Source: Tetradesmus obliquus (taxonomy: Eukaryota > Chlorophyta > Chlorophyceae > Sphaeropleales > Scenedesmaceae). Taken from it: 64,000 bases of DNA. Made by a program: the position numbers and the translations under genes. This document shows positions 11,980 to 22,514 of the stretch, one piece after another. The stretch lies in NCBI GenBank assembly GCA_030272155.1, contig CP126196.1, positions 2,294,001-2,358,000 on the forward strand, in the 5' to 3' direction. The notes below the pieces were generated by a model. That model saw only the letters and a program-made list of their open reading frames with translations, had not been told where the DNA came from and searched no databases. The first letter of the stretch is position 1, and each line of letters opens with the position of its first letter.

Positions 11980-14657
11980 AGGAGGGCTCTGTGGCCCACC
12001 AGCTGTCCCGCATCGACCGCCACGACTTCGACCCCGAAAACCCTTCGGACGAGTCAGCAGCAGTTGAGGCGGGCGGCGCACCCTTCGAAGGTGCGGCTGC
12101 ACCTGCGACTGGATCACTATATGGACTTGACCCGTCACATGTCAGCACCTGACATGCATGTTGGGGACGTCAATGCTGCATTCGGCCAGTACTGGCAGTA
12201 CATCATCAAGCAAGTTTTAGTCCACACACATGCCAAGTTCATATGCTTGATGATTGACCTGCTATATGCATGTGATTGTGTGCTGCCTGGCCCACAGCCG
12301 TCGCTCCTGAGCAAACAACAGAAGAGTTGGTACGCCTGACGCAGCTGCTGGCTGATTTGACAGCAGCAGATGCAGAGCTCAAAACTACTGTACAGCCTCA
12401 TCCAAGGGACGCTGGAGGTTGGTTTCTGCAGCAGCTGTGGCTGTGGCGCCAGCAGCGGCAGGCAGCAGTAGCTGCAGAGATCATGCGGCTGCAGCGGCAG
12501 CTGCTGCGGCTGGAGGCAGCACACAGGGCCTACCAGCAGCCTAAACCTCAAGCAGCATTTGACAGGCTGCTGGCGTGGATGCATAAGTTTGGTGCTGTGG
12601 TGAGTCGGCTGTTATGAATAGCTTGTGCTGTTGCAGGCATGCTCAATGCGGCTGTGCAAGCCGCGCCTGCGCCTTTACGTTCTTTTGCTCCTGCTGCATG
12701 CATTCAAGCGTGCAGTGGTTGCTGCAGCACGTTTCTTGCAGCCTGCTAGGGAAGCAGCACAATGTGAGATGCTGCTGGTAGCTCCAGCAGCAGCAACGCA
12801 CAAGTCCGCGCACCACTGAATGTTTGCAGGTGAATGTGGCATTCATCACCGGCAATGGCCAAACAACACATCAGCAGGCTGCGGTTTCTACGCGTGCAAT
12901 CAATGCATTGAAGGCAGGGGAGGTGCTGGCAGCCATCCCAGTGTCGCTTGCATACCCGATTCAAGGCGGCAGCTCCGATGACATTGAGGTGGGCTCCAGG
13001 TGGATTTGCATTGTTAAATAACTTGTCAGTAATAGACTGTAACGTTACACATTGTCGCTGAGGCCATGAACCGGTACACATCATGCAAAGCCAGCTGTTT
13101 TGCATGCTGTTGTTGATTTTATTCTCTCAAGGTCTGCTGCTGCAGCATGAGGTACATTGGGCAGGCAGGGTGGTGCTACTGGGTCAGGATTGCAGCAGGG
13201 ACCGTCCAGCATAACACAGCAGCTGCCTTTGATGATGCTGACTAGCTGGTTTATGCTGCCTTGCAGAACCACAACCCTGATTATTGCAGACCAACACCTA
13301 TACAAACTGGTTTTCCACGCGGGTTTCCACTCATGTTTAACAATGCAAGTGTTTGACCTGTGTATCTATCTGTGTTACATTGTTGCTGCAGGAAGCAGCG
13401 CTGCAGATACTTATGGACATGCACAGCCTCACCACGCAGCGCAGCAGCAGTAACAAAGACATTTCAGCACAAAAAGCAGCAGATGTCAGCACCCCGGCTG
13501 CTTTTTGGGAGCCATACTACGCAGCGCTGCCAGCACATGGCAGCCTCAAGACCATGCACAACATGCCAACCGCTTTCTTGCCACTGCTGCAACATACAGA
13601 GCTGGTAAGAGAGTGAACGCAATGGTCTGGAGCCTGTCACGCGCAGCTTGCTGTTGTCAATGCGCCTGAGAGCTAAAGTTGTAACAGTACTTACAGCAAG
13701 CAAGTTTGATCTGTTGATGCAGCAGTGAAAGCCAGTCGGCACACACCCCTCACACAATGTCACGCAGCTTGCTGTTGTCAATGAACCTGATGGCACCCAG
13801 CAGCTGACAGAAGCCAAAGCCGGTGCCTCTGCGCCTTGCCGCTGGCATGTCTGGCAGTTGTAGCACTGCATGCCCAGCTGCTGAGGCTTCACCACATCAT
13901 GTCTATCACTGCAAACAAGGCATTGCTGCTCTGCTGCTGGTATCAATGATACTGCTGCTGCTGCTGCTGCTGCTGCAAAGCAGGAGCACTTCATTGAGGA
14001 GGTAGCACTGCAAAGCGAGCTCGCCTGGAATGAGCGGCTGCGGGCTGCAGTGGATGCTGGCAGCAGCAGCTCCCTCACACTGGCTGAGCTCAAGCACATG
14101 ATTGCTGTGGTGAGCGGATGCATTGTGTTGGCTGTTCAGCTTCTTGAACTACTAGCAGCCGTGTGTGGCGGTCCGTGTGTTGAAAATCAGCTGACTTGGT
14201 TTGCAACTGCCGGTGGTGGTACCTGCTGCTTGCCGATTCTTGCATGCTGCATGTGACATGTTTGCGTGACAGGCATCAGAGTAAGAGAAATATATGCTTG
14301 CTTGTGCAGGTGACCAGCCGCCTGCAGGTGCTGGGCCCTGCAGGGCTGGGCGTGCTGCCCCTGCTGGACCTTGCAAGGCACGACAATGCATGCCCACACA
14401 CAACAGAGCTGGAGCCATGCACATTACCCCCAGACACACCAGCGGCACCACAACTCCACCTCACACAAGACTGCCAGAATGCAGCCAGTGATGCAAACCT
14501 CAGCAGCTGCGCTGCTGGTCACCAGCCTGGTGTTACAGCAATCTGTGTGGTGTGGAGGGCGGGTGGTGATGTGGCAGCAGGGCAGGAGGTGTGCAGCAGG
14601 CACAGGGGGTACCTGCTGCCAGATGTTGCGCTGCTGCTGCATGGCATGGAGGTGCCT

Positions 14658-14701
<44 letters not shown>

Positions 14702-15086
14702 CCTGTTTGCTATTGACACCAATGGTGTTGATCTGCAGGAGCTGCTGGGCAGTCCAGGTGTCACCCATGAGCAGCCGCCACCCTTCAATTCAGAAGAGTT
14801 TGAAGGCAATGCTGCAGCTGAGCTGCTGCGCCTGAAGCAGCTACTGCAGAACATTAAATGCGATGCGCAAGTAGAAGCAGCAGGCGCAGTGGAGCCTGCC
14901 GATGAAGATTGGGGCGGCAGGCTTCTGCAGCAGCTGCGAGCTTTGCTGCAGCTGCGCATAGCAGCGATTGAGGCTGAGGTAGGTCGCATGACTGCTGCTG
15001 CTGCACAGCTGGAGCGCGGCACGACAGATGAATCAGCAATAAACAGAATGACGGCAGCAGCCAGCCCTGGGCAGGTCAGTGTGTAG
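8210..15086 (+). CDS. Double SET-domain protein, copy 2, with internal TAG (possible pseudogene)
   Basis: The 14 exons are 8210-8269, 8590-8724, 9114-9183, 9391-9500, 10003-10158, 10565-10687, 11017-11300, 11661-11706, 11982-12090, 12298-12599, 12830-12988, 13392-13604, 13984-14109 and 14310-15086 (2670 nt). Every phase matches copy 1, and exons 1-5, 7-10 and 13 have exactly the same length. The signal peptide ends in ALAHA, a good signal-peptidase site. Module A has GRKVFAP, GEIPLEL, YFAVLPKRDAVWSWY and VMDMADHRND. Codon 324 (11692-11694) is TAG where copy 1 has TAT, the Tyr of the YGF/YGY signature, so translation should stop halfway through the protein. The downstream exons nevertheless stay in frame and module B is well kept (LLLHGM again). 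The gene is either a recent pseudogene, a carrier of a sequencing error, or a gene that yields a truncated protein. Confidence 0.78.
10451..10530. repeat. 10-bp tandem repeat (CTTCTGCTGC)
   Basis: About eight copies of a decamer, CTTCTGCTGC or CATCTGCTGC, form the pyrimidine-rich stretch upstream of exon 6 of the second SET gene. Confidence 0.9.
11889..11980. repeat. (CTG)n tract, about 31 units, at a 3' splice site
   Basis: This uninterrupted CTG run ends in CTGCAG, and the final CAG is the acceptor of exon 9 of the second SET gene (exon starts 11982). It is the longest trinucleotide run in the window. The equivalent acceptor of copy 1 (3765-3867) also sits in an interrupted CTG/CCG tract. 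Confidence 0.95.
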
Positions 15087-16103
15087 TAAAGAAAGACATG
15101 TGCAGTGCTTGGGCAACGTGTGCAATGCAGCTGTTTCCAGGTGATACCGTGGCAAGGGTGTTGGCGGTGAGGCTAACTTTGGTGGTTGCCCAATGAGCCT
15201 GTCATTTACTCAAAAACGGGCTGTGTTCCCTGTGTTCAACACACAAAAAACGGTGGTTGTGAAATTGTGAACTTGTGGTTGGTGAGTAGATGCCGTGCTC
15301 CCAGCCGGGCTTTCGCATGCCAGTGAATGTGTTGGTGCAGTTCAAATCCTGCGACACCCATGTCACATGCTGTGGCAGATCCTCCGGGAGGCACTGCAGC
15401 CGTACTTCAAGTTGTACTGCCCAGCTGCTGTGTGCCTTTCAGGCTGAAGTTCACCCCTGGCAGCACCCAGCAAGCGTGGGACTAAAGCAGAGCGATAATG
15501 TTGAGTGCTGCATTGAAAGGAGTCCTGCGTATCTGTTAAAGGGCTTTCATGTGTAAAAGGTTCAGCCCAGCCTTGATGGCCGGCCCAATTAGCCGCCCAG
15601 CGGCGCTGGCAGCGGCTGCCAGCAGCACAAGCACGTGAGTACTGCGGAGCCTCCGCGTGGAGGCGGCCTCCACAGCCTGCATGCAGTGCATTGACAGTGG
15701 GTTGAGGTCCCAGCAGCTCTTGAGCAGCCAAGTTGCCATGAAGCACAGCAAGAATTCGATCAAACTGCTCATCACCCTCACAAGAGAGCCATGCCTGAAC
15801 CACAAAACTGCAGATACGAGCAGCACTGCCAGTGACCACGATGACTTTCCACCAATCGCCAAACATATTTCAAGAATCTTGTTTTGAATTTGGTGTTATC
15901 GTCAGTACAAGGGGCGCACAGCAGCACTTTTCTGCTTCAGGCGTAAGAGGTTCGCAGAAGGTGTCACTCTCAGGAAGACCATTTGCCGAAACATCGCAGA
16001 TATCGTATCGTTGAAACGGTCTTGATCTAAGTAAAGGCTTATAGCTCCTCGGAAGAACTCAAGCGCAAGTGCGAAGGGAACGTGCAGCGAAAGCGAAAGC
16101 AGC
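15087..16103. other. Spacer between SET gene 2 and kinase
   Basis: It begins with 3' flank shared with copy 1. A minus-strand frame at 15536-15862 (about 108 codons) has two hydrophobic stretches but no recognisable family or splice context, so it is left unassigned. A kinase promoter is expected in the last few hundred bases; no clear TATA box was seen. Confidence 0.4.
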
Positions 16104-19100
16104 ATGCTGGGCGCTGGCGTAGATAAGCTCGGCGCTAAGCTGGACCAGCTTTCATCTAGAGTGGGAAGGCTCTCGCAGCAGCTTGCTACAGAGACAGCAG
16201 CATGCCGGCTGTCTCGCTGGGCTTCCCGGCATCCCCCCAAGTCTGAGTTCCTCAGGGAAATTGCAGAGGGCGGCACTGGCACGTAAGACATGAAGTCAAC
16301 ACTAGTGTGACCCTGGCAGCTGCTCTGCTGCCTGCTTGCCTGCGAGAAGGCATGCTGCCTGGTGCATGCTGCTGATCAGCCACCTGGGCCTGCTGGTGCC
16401 ATCACACTGCAACAGCTCCTGCATGCTCTTAGCACAGCCTATCATGTAGTAAGAGCAGCTGTGTTTCTCTCCTGCAAGCTGCTGACAAACTGTCATGCTT
16501 GCCTGGTCAACTGTCCTGCAGTGTGCACGAGGTGTCAGTGGACCATGGCATCCTGGGGCCTGGCACGCGCGTGGCAGTCAAGCGCGTGGACTGGAGCACC
16601 CACGAGCAGCGGAAATCTGTTGCCAAGGTATCAATATCGTGCAGCATGCAGCACGTTGCGCAATGCGGGCTGCTGTGAATGCTGGAACATATGCGCAACG
16701 TGCAGAGTCTGTCAGACTAGCCTATGTCTAAGGCAGCTGGATGCTTTGGCTGATGCTGCCATATAGCAGTGCTGATAGAGCTAGGACACGTGGCCCAGGT
16801 GCTAGCGCACCGATGATGTACTACTCTTCGTGTCCGCCACAGCCAGCCAATCTGGCACATCCCTGCACAACGTGCGTGCTGCCACATACCCTGCGCTCCT
16901 CGTCTGACCGCCTCTCTGGTTCCTGCTGTCTGTGTGGTTTGTGCAGCGCGTGGCGACAGAGATCTCCGTGCAAACACATACGCTTCGCTCCCTAGTCTGA
17001 CAGCCTCTCTGGTTCTTCTCCTGTCCCTGCCCCCTTCTTTCCTGCAGCGCGTGGCCACAGAAATCTCCGTGCTGCAGTCCATGAAGCACCCGCTGCTGCC
17101 AACGCTGCACCAGGTCTACACTACAGGAGACGAGATATTCATGGAGATGACGGTGCGCTGCTGCGGCTGCTGGCGCTGCGTTGTGCAGCTGCGTCTATGC
17201 ACCAATGTTGCTGGCTGCTTGCTCGCAAAATAATGCAAACACGGTGCATCGCATCCTGAAATGACAACTGCAAATTCATTGGGCACGGACCTGCTGGCTG
17301 GCTCGCTGTTTGCGTTGCTTCGCTTGGCTATGCTATGACTGACAGCATGCCGTTTGTGCTGCTGCTTGTTTATTTCGTTGCTGCAGCTGTGTAGCCGGGG
17401 CACGCTGTGGCATGAGCAGCAGGAGCTGGGAGGCAAGATGCCCCTGGAGCTGGTGAGCAGCAGCAGCAGCAGCAGCAGCGGCAGCGGCGATAACGGCAGC
17501 AGCAGCAGCAGCGGCAGCGGCGATAACGGCAGCAGCATTGGCAGCGGCGGCAGCAGCAGCAGCAGCAGCGGCGGCAGCAGCAGCAGCAGCAGCGGCGGCG
17601 GCGGCAGCAGCAGCAACAGCAGCAGCAGCAGCAGCAACAGTGGCAGCAGCAGCAGCGGCTGCTGCAGCAGCAGGAAGAGGGTTCCCAGCACTCGCATCGT
17701 CTGAGCATCAGCAGTAGATCCACCATCACACGTATCTAGTAGCAGCATGCCCTGCAGCAACACAGACAGCAGTCACGCCCTGCAGCAGAGCCGTGCATGC
17801 TGCAGCAGTGCAGGCTTCGTTGCCTTGCTGTTCTGCCTCCTCCGCACTGCACACAATTCTTTTCTACTGCCCCCGGCTCCTGCTGCTGTTTCCAACTCAT
17901 CTCTTGCACCTGCAGGTGCGGCAGTATGCAGCGGAGCTGGTGTGTGTGCTGAGCCACCTGCACGAAAACGGCATCGTGTACGTGGACCTCAAGCCGGAGA
18001 ATGTGCTGGTGCAGGTGCGACAGGCATCAATAACAACCATTTGATTTTAATCTAGTGAAATGAATGCGCCTTGCTTTGGTCGATGTACGCGGACCTCAAG
18101 CCTTAAGGTATATACTGTGCAGAGCCTCCTCACTAGGTGGGCGGCTGTGCATGTAGCGCATGCTTCTTCTCACGTTCGCATTGGGTCATGTGCCAGTCGT
18201 GCTGTATGTTGCATCACGTGCCAATGTGCCTTACTCGTGTTGTGTTGTGTCTGCTGCTGCAGGACTGCGGCCACATCATGCTGTGTGACATGGACCTGGT
18301 GCACACGCAGCAGGAGATTACGCGCATTCAGCAGCTGGAGGCAGGTGCGTTACAGGCACTACGACAGCAAGCAGCTGTCTCTGGCTGTGCCCTGCTCCAG
18401 CTTGTTGTATGTCTTAGGCCAGCTGCGGGCCAGCATGTCTGCAGATCTTACCATGGTGACTCGCATGCTTTGCCAGCTGATTGCGCATGCTCTGCAGCAG
18501 CCGGAGATGCTCCACCTGCTGCCTCATGCCTTCGCTGCACACCTGCCCACATCCTTGCAGTCTCGCCTGGCGCTGCTGGAGGCACCACTTGGTGGCGTGC
18601 ACTGGAGTTTGTAGCTCCCGAAGTGGCCAGCAATGGAGCTGTGGCCTACAGCCCTGCCAGTGACTGGTGACAACAACAAACACTAAACTGCTATCGCTGC
18701 TCGCCTGCCATCTCATTCCTCCTTGCAGTCTCTCCCGGCGCTGCTGGCGGCACCACTTGGTGGGGCACACTGGAGTTTGTAGCTCCCGAAGTTGCCAGCA
18801 ATGGTGCAGTGGCCTACAGCCCTGCCAGTGACTGGTGGGGCCTGGGGGTCCTCATCTACAACCTGCTGCTTGGACTGACGCCCTGGGATGGTGAAACGTA
18901 TGATGCCACGCTGGCGCAGATACAGACGGGCGACGTGCTGTGGCCGCCTGAAGGCATGGTGAGTGCGCTGCTGAGGTTTGTCTTTGGATATAATGGATTG
19001 GGCCATGGGACAGCAAGAGGATTGATGCCTGGGCGTGCTCATCTACAACCTGCTGTGCCTCTTGGCTTGCAATGCTGCTTTCTTTCCTCCTTGACCGACG

Positions 19101-19610
19101 CTGCTTTTTGTTCTCGTGTTACTAGCAGCGCTGCCTGCAGCTGCACCCTGAGGCAGAGGACTTGCTGCGCGGCTTGCTCACATATGACCCCCAACAGCGG
19201 CTACGCACTGCAGGAGTGCTGTTCGAATGACGAACGTCAATCCCATTTACATGTGCCTGCTGTTGCTGCTGCAGCTGCACCCGGAGGCTGAGGACCTGCT
19301 GCGCGGCCTGCTCACATATGACCCGCAGCAGCGGCTAGGCAACCGTGGCGTGCACCAAATCCAGCAGCACCCCTTCTTTGCAAGTGTGCATTGGAGCAGC
19401 TTGCTAGCTGAGGTAGAGCGGGACCAGCAGCTGCATGCAGAGGTGCAGGCGAGGCTGCTGCAGGAGCAGCGGGAGCAGCAACAGCGGCAGCAGCAGCAGG
19501 GGGAGCGGCAGCAGCAGCAGCCGAGGCAGCTGGAGCCGCCGGCCACGGGGCGGTGGGGATTGCCGGTGCAGGATGATGAGCGGGAGAGGGTGTACAGCCG
19601 CCAGTGGTGA
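16104..19610 (+). CDS. AGC-like serine/threonine protein kinase with atypical loops
   Basis: The eight exons are 16104-16282, 16522-16627, 17048-17152, 17387-17452, 17916-18014, 18263-18344, 18729-18958 and 19275-19610; 1203 nt encode 400 aa with consistent phases. Residues 1-59 form a helical N-terminus. Kinase landmarks: VAVK Lys80, alpha-C Glu100, catalytic loop YVDLKPEN (Asp176, Asn181), metal-binding DMD (Asp194), GTLEFVAPE (228-233) and SPASDWWGLGVLIYNLL. All catalytic residues are present, but no GxGxxG glycine loop is visible, the HRD His-Arg are Tyr-Val, and DFG is DMD (compare DFD in plant AGC-VIII kinases). The C-terminus is Q/R-rich. The ATG at 16104 was chosen because it opens the only long in-frame exon. 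A TGTAA at 19643, the usual green-algal polyadenylation signal, follows the stop. Substrate unknown. Confidence 0.82.
16905..16980 (+). repeat. Echo of kinase exon 3 with its acceptor
   Basis: A partial copy of 16994-17070: pyrimidine-rich intron end, CAG acceptor and the first ~24 coding bases (RVATEISV) of exon 3. It lies about 90 bp upstream of the real exon. After the shared part the frame is not continued, so it would act only as a decoy or alternative acceptor. Confidence 0.75.
17453..17680. repeat. CAG/CGG-rich low-complexity tract in kinase intron 4
   Basis: A long run of AGC/GGC triplets starts directly after the donor of exon 4 (17453). Read through, it would encode Ser/Gly repeats, but the frame meets a stop at about 17702 and the next exon splices cleanly from the donor. 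It is therefore treated as intronic. Confidence 0.6.
18561..18669 (+). repeat. Echo of kinase exon 7 (activation segment)
   Basis: This ~110-bp copy of the first half of exon 7 (18729-18840) has its own CTTGCAG acceptor and keeps the frame through FVAPEVASNG and SPASDW. It ends at ACTG|GTGACA, whose phase (2) does not fit exon 7 (phase 1), so it is more likely an intronic relic than a usable exon. Confidence 0.75.
19141..19202 (+). repeat. Echo of kinase exon 8 start
   Basis: A copy of the first ~60 bp of exon 8 (LHPEAEDLLRGLLTYDPQQR), preceded by CCTGCAG. It then diverges and closes with a stop, while the real exon 8 at 19275 continues into the conserved HPFF region. Confidence 0.75.
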
Positions 19611-22120
19611 GGCTGTGCTGCTCATGATGCAGTCACACTTGGTGTAACTTTTTGCCCTCCTTTCAATGGCACTAGACCCCCACACTGCTGTGGGCACAGC
19701 ACGGGACCAGCAGCTGCATGCAGAGGTGCAGGTGCGGCTGCTGTAGGAGCAGCGCGAGCAGCAGCAGCGGCAGCCGAGTCAGCTGGATGCGCTAGCAACT
19801 GGCTGGTGGGGGATGATGAGCGCGAGAGAGTGTGTAGCCACCAGTGGTGAGGCGGTGCTGCTTCACAACGTACGCATTTGGCAGGACCCCTTGCCATGTG
19901 ATGCCTGCACGCCCAATCCCTTGACTGATTGATTGATTGATCTGCCTGATTGATGACGCAGCTTGATTGATTACGCAGGCTTGCCAGCGAGGATGCTGAA
20001 AGTTGACCAATTGACTAAGTGAAAGTCGTGCTTTGCACTTGACGTTGACGGACCAGCCGTCCTGGGCCAGCCGTTATTGCTGCACAAGTACGTTGTTGAT
20101 GTGGCTGCTGTGCAGCAGCTGTTTGCCAGCGATGCTGTCGTTCCAACAGCTGTTCAAGATTGCGTAATGGCTTGTGTTGCCAAACAACGCATGTGATTGT
20201 TGCGTGTGTCTCCACTGGCGGCAGCTTGCAGGGATGTGTGTCACACAGTGTTGCAGCCTGCAACCCTAAAGGTACAGCACTGCAGGCATGCCACGGAGGT
20301 TGCGATCGACTGCATACGGTTGTCATTGCATTCATCCAGTTTACTGCACTTGCTGTGCCCGGCTGCAGCGTCCATGAGCCTCTCATCTGGTGCTTAGGCT
20401 ATTTCTGCAGCGGAACTGCCTGCAGGCAGCTGCTGACAAACCAAGCCGCTGCGCGGCGCAGCTGTGCCACCGTGGCACACCCCCGTGCACTCAGTGACTG
20501 GCAGTGCACCAGGCTGGCGCTTGTAATGTCATGGTAGTTGTTGCGGGTCTTACACTGTGTGATGCAGTTCACGACAGTCAAAGAAGGGTGTGTGATCAAT
20601 GGGTGTGATAAGATGCAGCACCCACGGTGGCAAGCACCTTATAAGGAAAGTTGCCGATTGCATTCATTACAAGCATCAGCATCATGCAACATAATGCGCA
20701 CTCACATGGCAAGAAGTGGTCCCCCAAAAGGCCACCGTGGCTGCTGAACCTCACATTAGCATGTGCAGCTCCTGCTTCTGCTCCTACGTCGTCTAGTATT
20801 ACCTGCAACCATAACAACACCTGGTCAGCGCCGTCCCGAAGAGCCACGATGCCCTTCGGAGGCAACGGCACTGACAGTCTTCCATCCTCTTGTAGTCCTT
20901 GGTAGCCTGGGTAGTGACACCTTGTCAGTGACGCCACTTGGTTGACACCGTAGCTCAGATTGAAGGTGAAGTTTTCCTCGCAAGAAGCAGGAGTGGCAGT
21001 AGTGTAAATTGCATGTAATGGGGGAATGTGTATGCCTGCTTTACCGTTTCGTACTACTGTCATTCAAAGTTGACTGTCCTAGTGGCCATGTATGGCATGT
21101 TGTAAATTTTGTCGTCCTTTATAAGACGACGGGCGCTCAGCGCTCCCCATCGTCACGTGCGAGTGATCGTATGGGATGTGTTATATGCATTGAGGATACC
21201 TCCTTGGTGTATGAGCACCTACTCTTCCCTTGACAGTATAGGCATGTGTTAGTTCCTTATTATATAACAGTAACTCCCAGTTCATGAGTGCGTCAGTACA
21301 TGCAAAAAGTCAGGTGTAACGTGTAGGTGTGAAATAAATATCGCGTACATTGTATGGGCAGCCTGTGCTGCTCTGGGCCGCCTGGTATCTGCACCATCTT
21401 GCAGGATTTCTTTCACGCACTAAAAAAATTGTAGTACCTGCTACACCAACAGGTGTGCCAGGTACACCAGACAGCTAAATCCACGTAAACCCCCCCCCCC
21501 CCAAACACCTCTAGAGGGTCACCTGATCCTGCAGTTGCCTGCACTTTCAGCTGCGTACAGCAAAACAGGGCCTCACCCGCCAAAGCGGACGTCTGAATCA
21601 AGTATAAGCATGATAATTGGAAACGTAATTAAGCTCCCTCTGCAGTTTTATTCAGGCTCTTGGGCCACAGCATGCACAGCACTGTCACTTCGTCAGTCAA
21701 AAGCGGGTGTCACCCGCTGTTGTCAGACAATGTTACAGCTGACATGTCGGGGCACGCAGAACATCGTGAACATGCCAGTCCTCTTGATCGTTGTGTTGCG
21801 CCTGTCTTGTGAGCCTCTGACACTATTTGAACGTTCGAAAGCTGCCCTCAACACTTTGCTGTCACCGCAACGAACATGCTGTGCCCGCTTTCTTCGCTGT
21901 TCTCGAATATGTACTAATGTATCAGCTCCTGCAGATGACGACCTGCTATAGGAGGGGCACTGTCTGGCATCATGTGCCTGCAGCTAGCTAGTGACTTTAG
22001 TGCCAACAGCACAGAGTTCTGCATGCTCTCCGGCTGAACCCAGGCTGTCAAGGGAAGCTAATAAACAGAAGAATCCAACATAGCAACTGAAGTCGCCGGC
22101 AGCTTTGAGCAGCAGTGAAG
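19611..22120. other. Kinase-helicase intergenic region with C-terminal echo of the kinase
   Basis: 19700-19860 is a decayed copy of the kinase 3' exon end (about 19420-19615), with an internal TAG. A GATT-rich simple repeat lies at 19922-19975 and a C12 homopolymer at 21490-21502. A minus-strand frame at 20596-21063 (155 codons, Cys-containing, with an NFTFNLSYG stretch) looks more protein-like than its surroundings but matches nothing I recognise. No other gene is seen. Confidence 0.45.
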
Positions 22121-22458
22121 ATGCAGGGCCAGGAACAGCAACAGCAGCAGCAGGTGAACGCAATGCGTGAATACAACGCTTGCAGCAGCCAAGTATGCGT
22201 ATGCATTCAAACAGGACAAGCATGTGCATAGCCTTGCCTTCATTGTAGCTTTTGTAGCACCGCTGCCGCAGGCCGCTACTCTAAACGTGGGACGCAAGCT
22301 GACAGCACTACATGTTGCCTGGCTCACATGCAGCATTTACTGCGCGCTAATGCACTGCATCACCCTGGCCTGGCTTTCTGAACGTTTGCCTCACAACATA
22401 TGCAGGCACACTGGCCACCCCCCATGCACCTCTTGCAGCAGCTAGCACTGCAGGAGCC

Positions 22459-22514
<56 letters not shown>

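Noticed and set aside
17453..17704. Ser/Gly-repeat extension of the kinase through intron 4
   Set aside because: The frame ends in a stop near 17702 and the splice donor at 17453 joins exon 5 in phase with conserved kinase subdomains.
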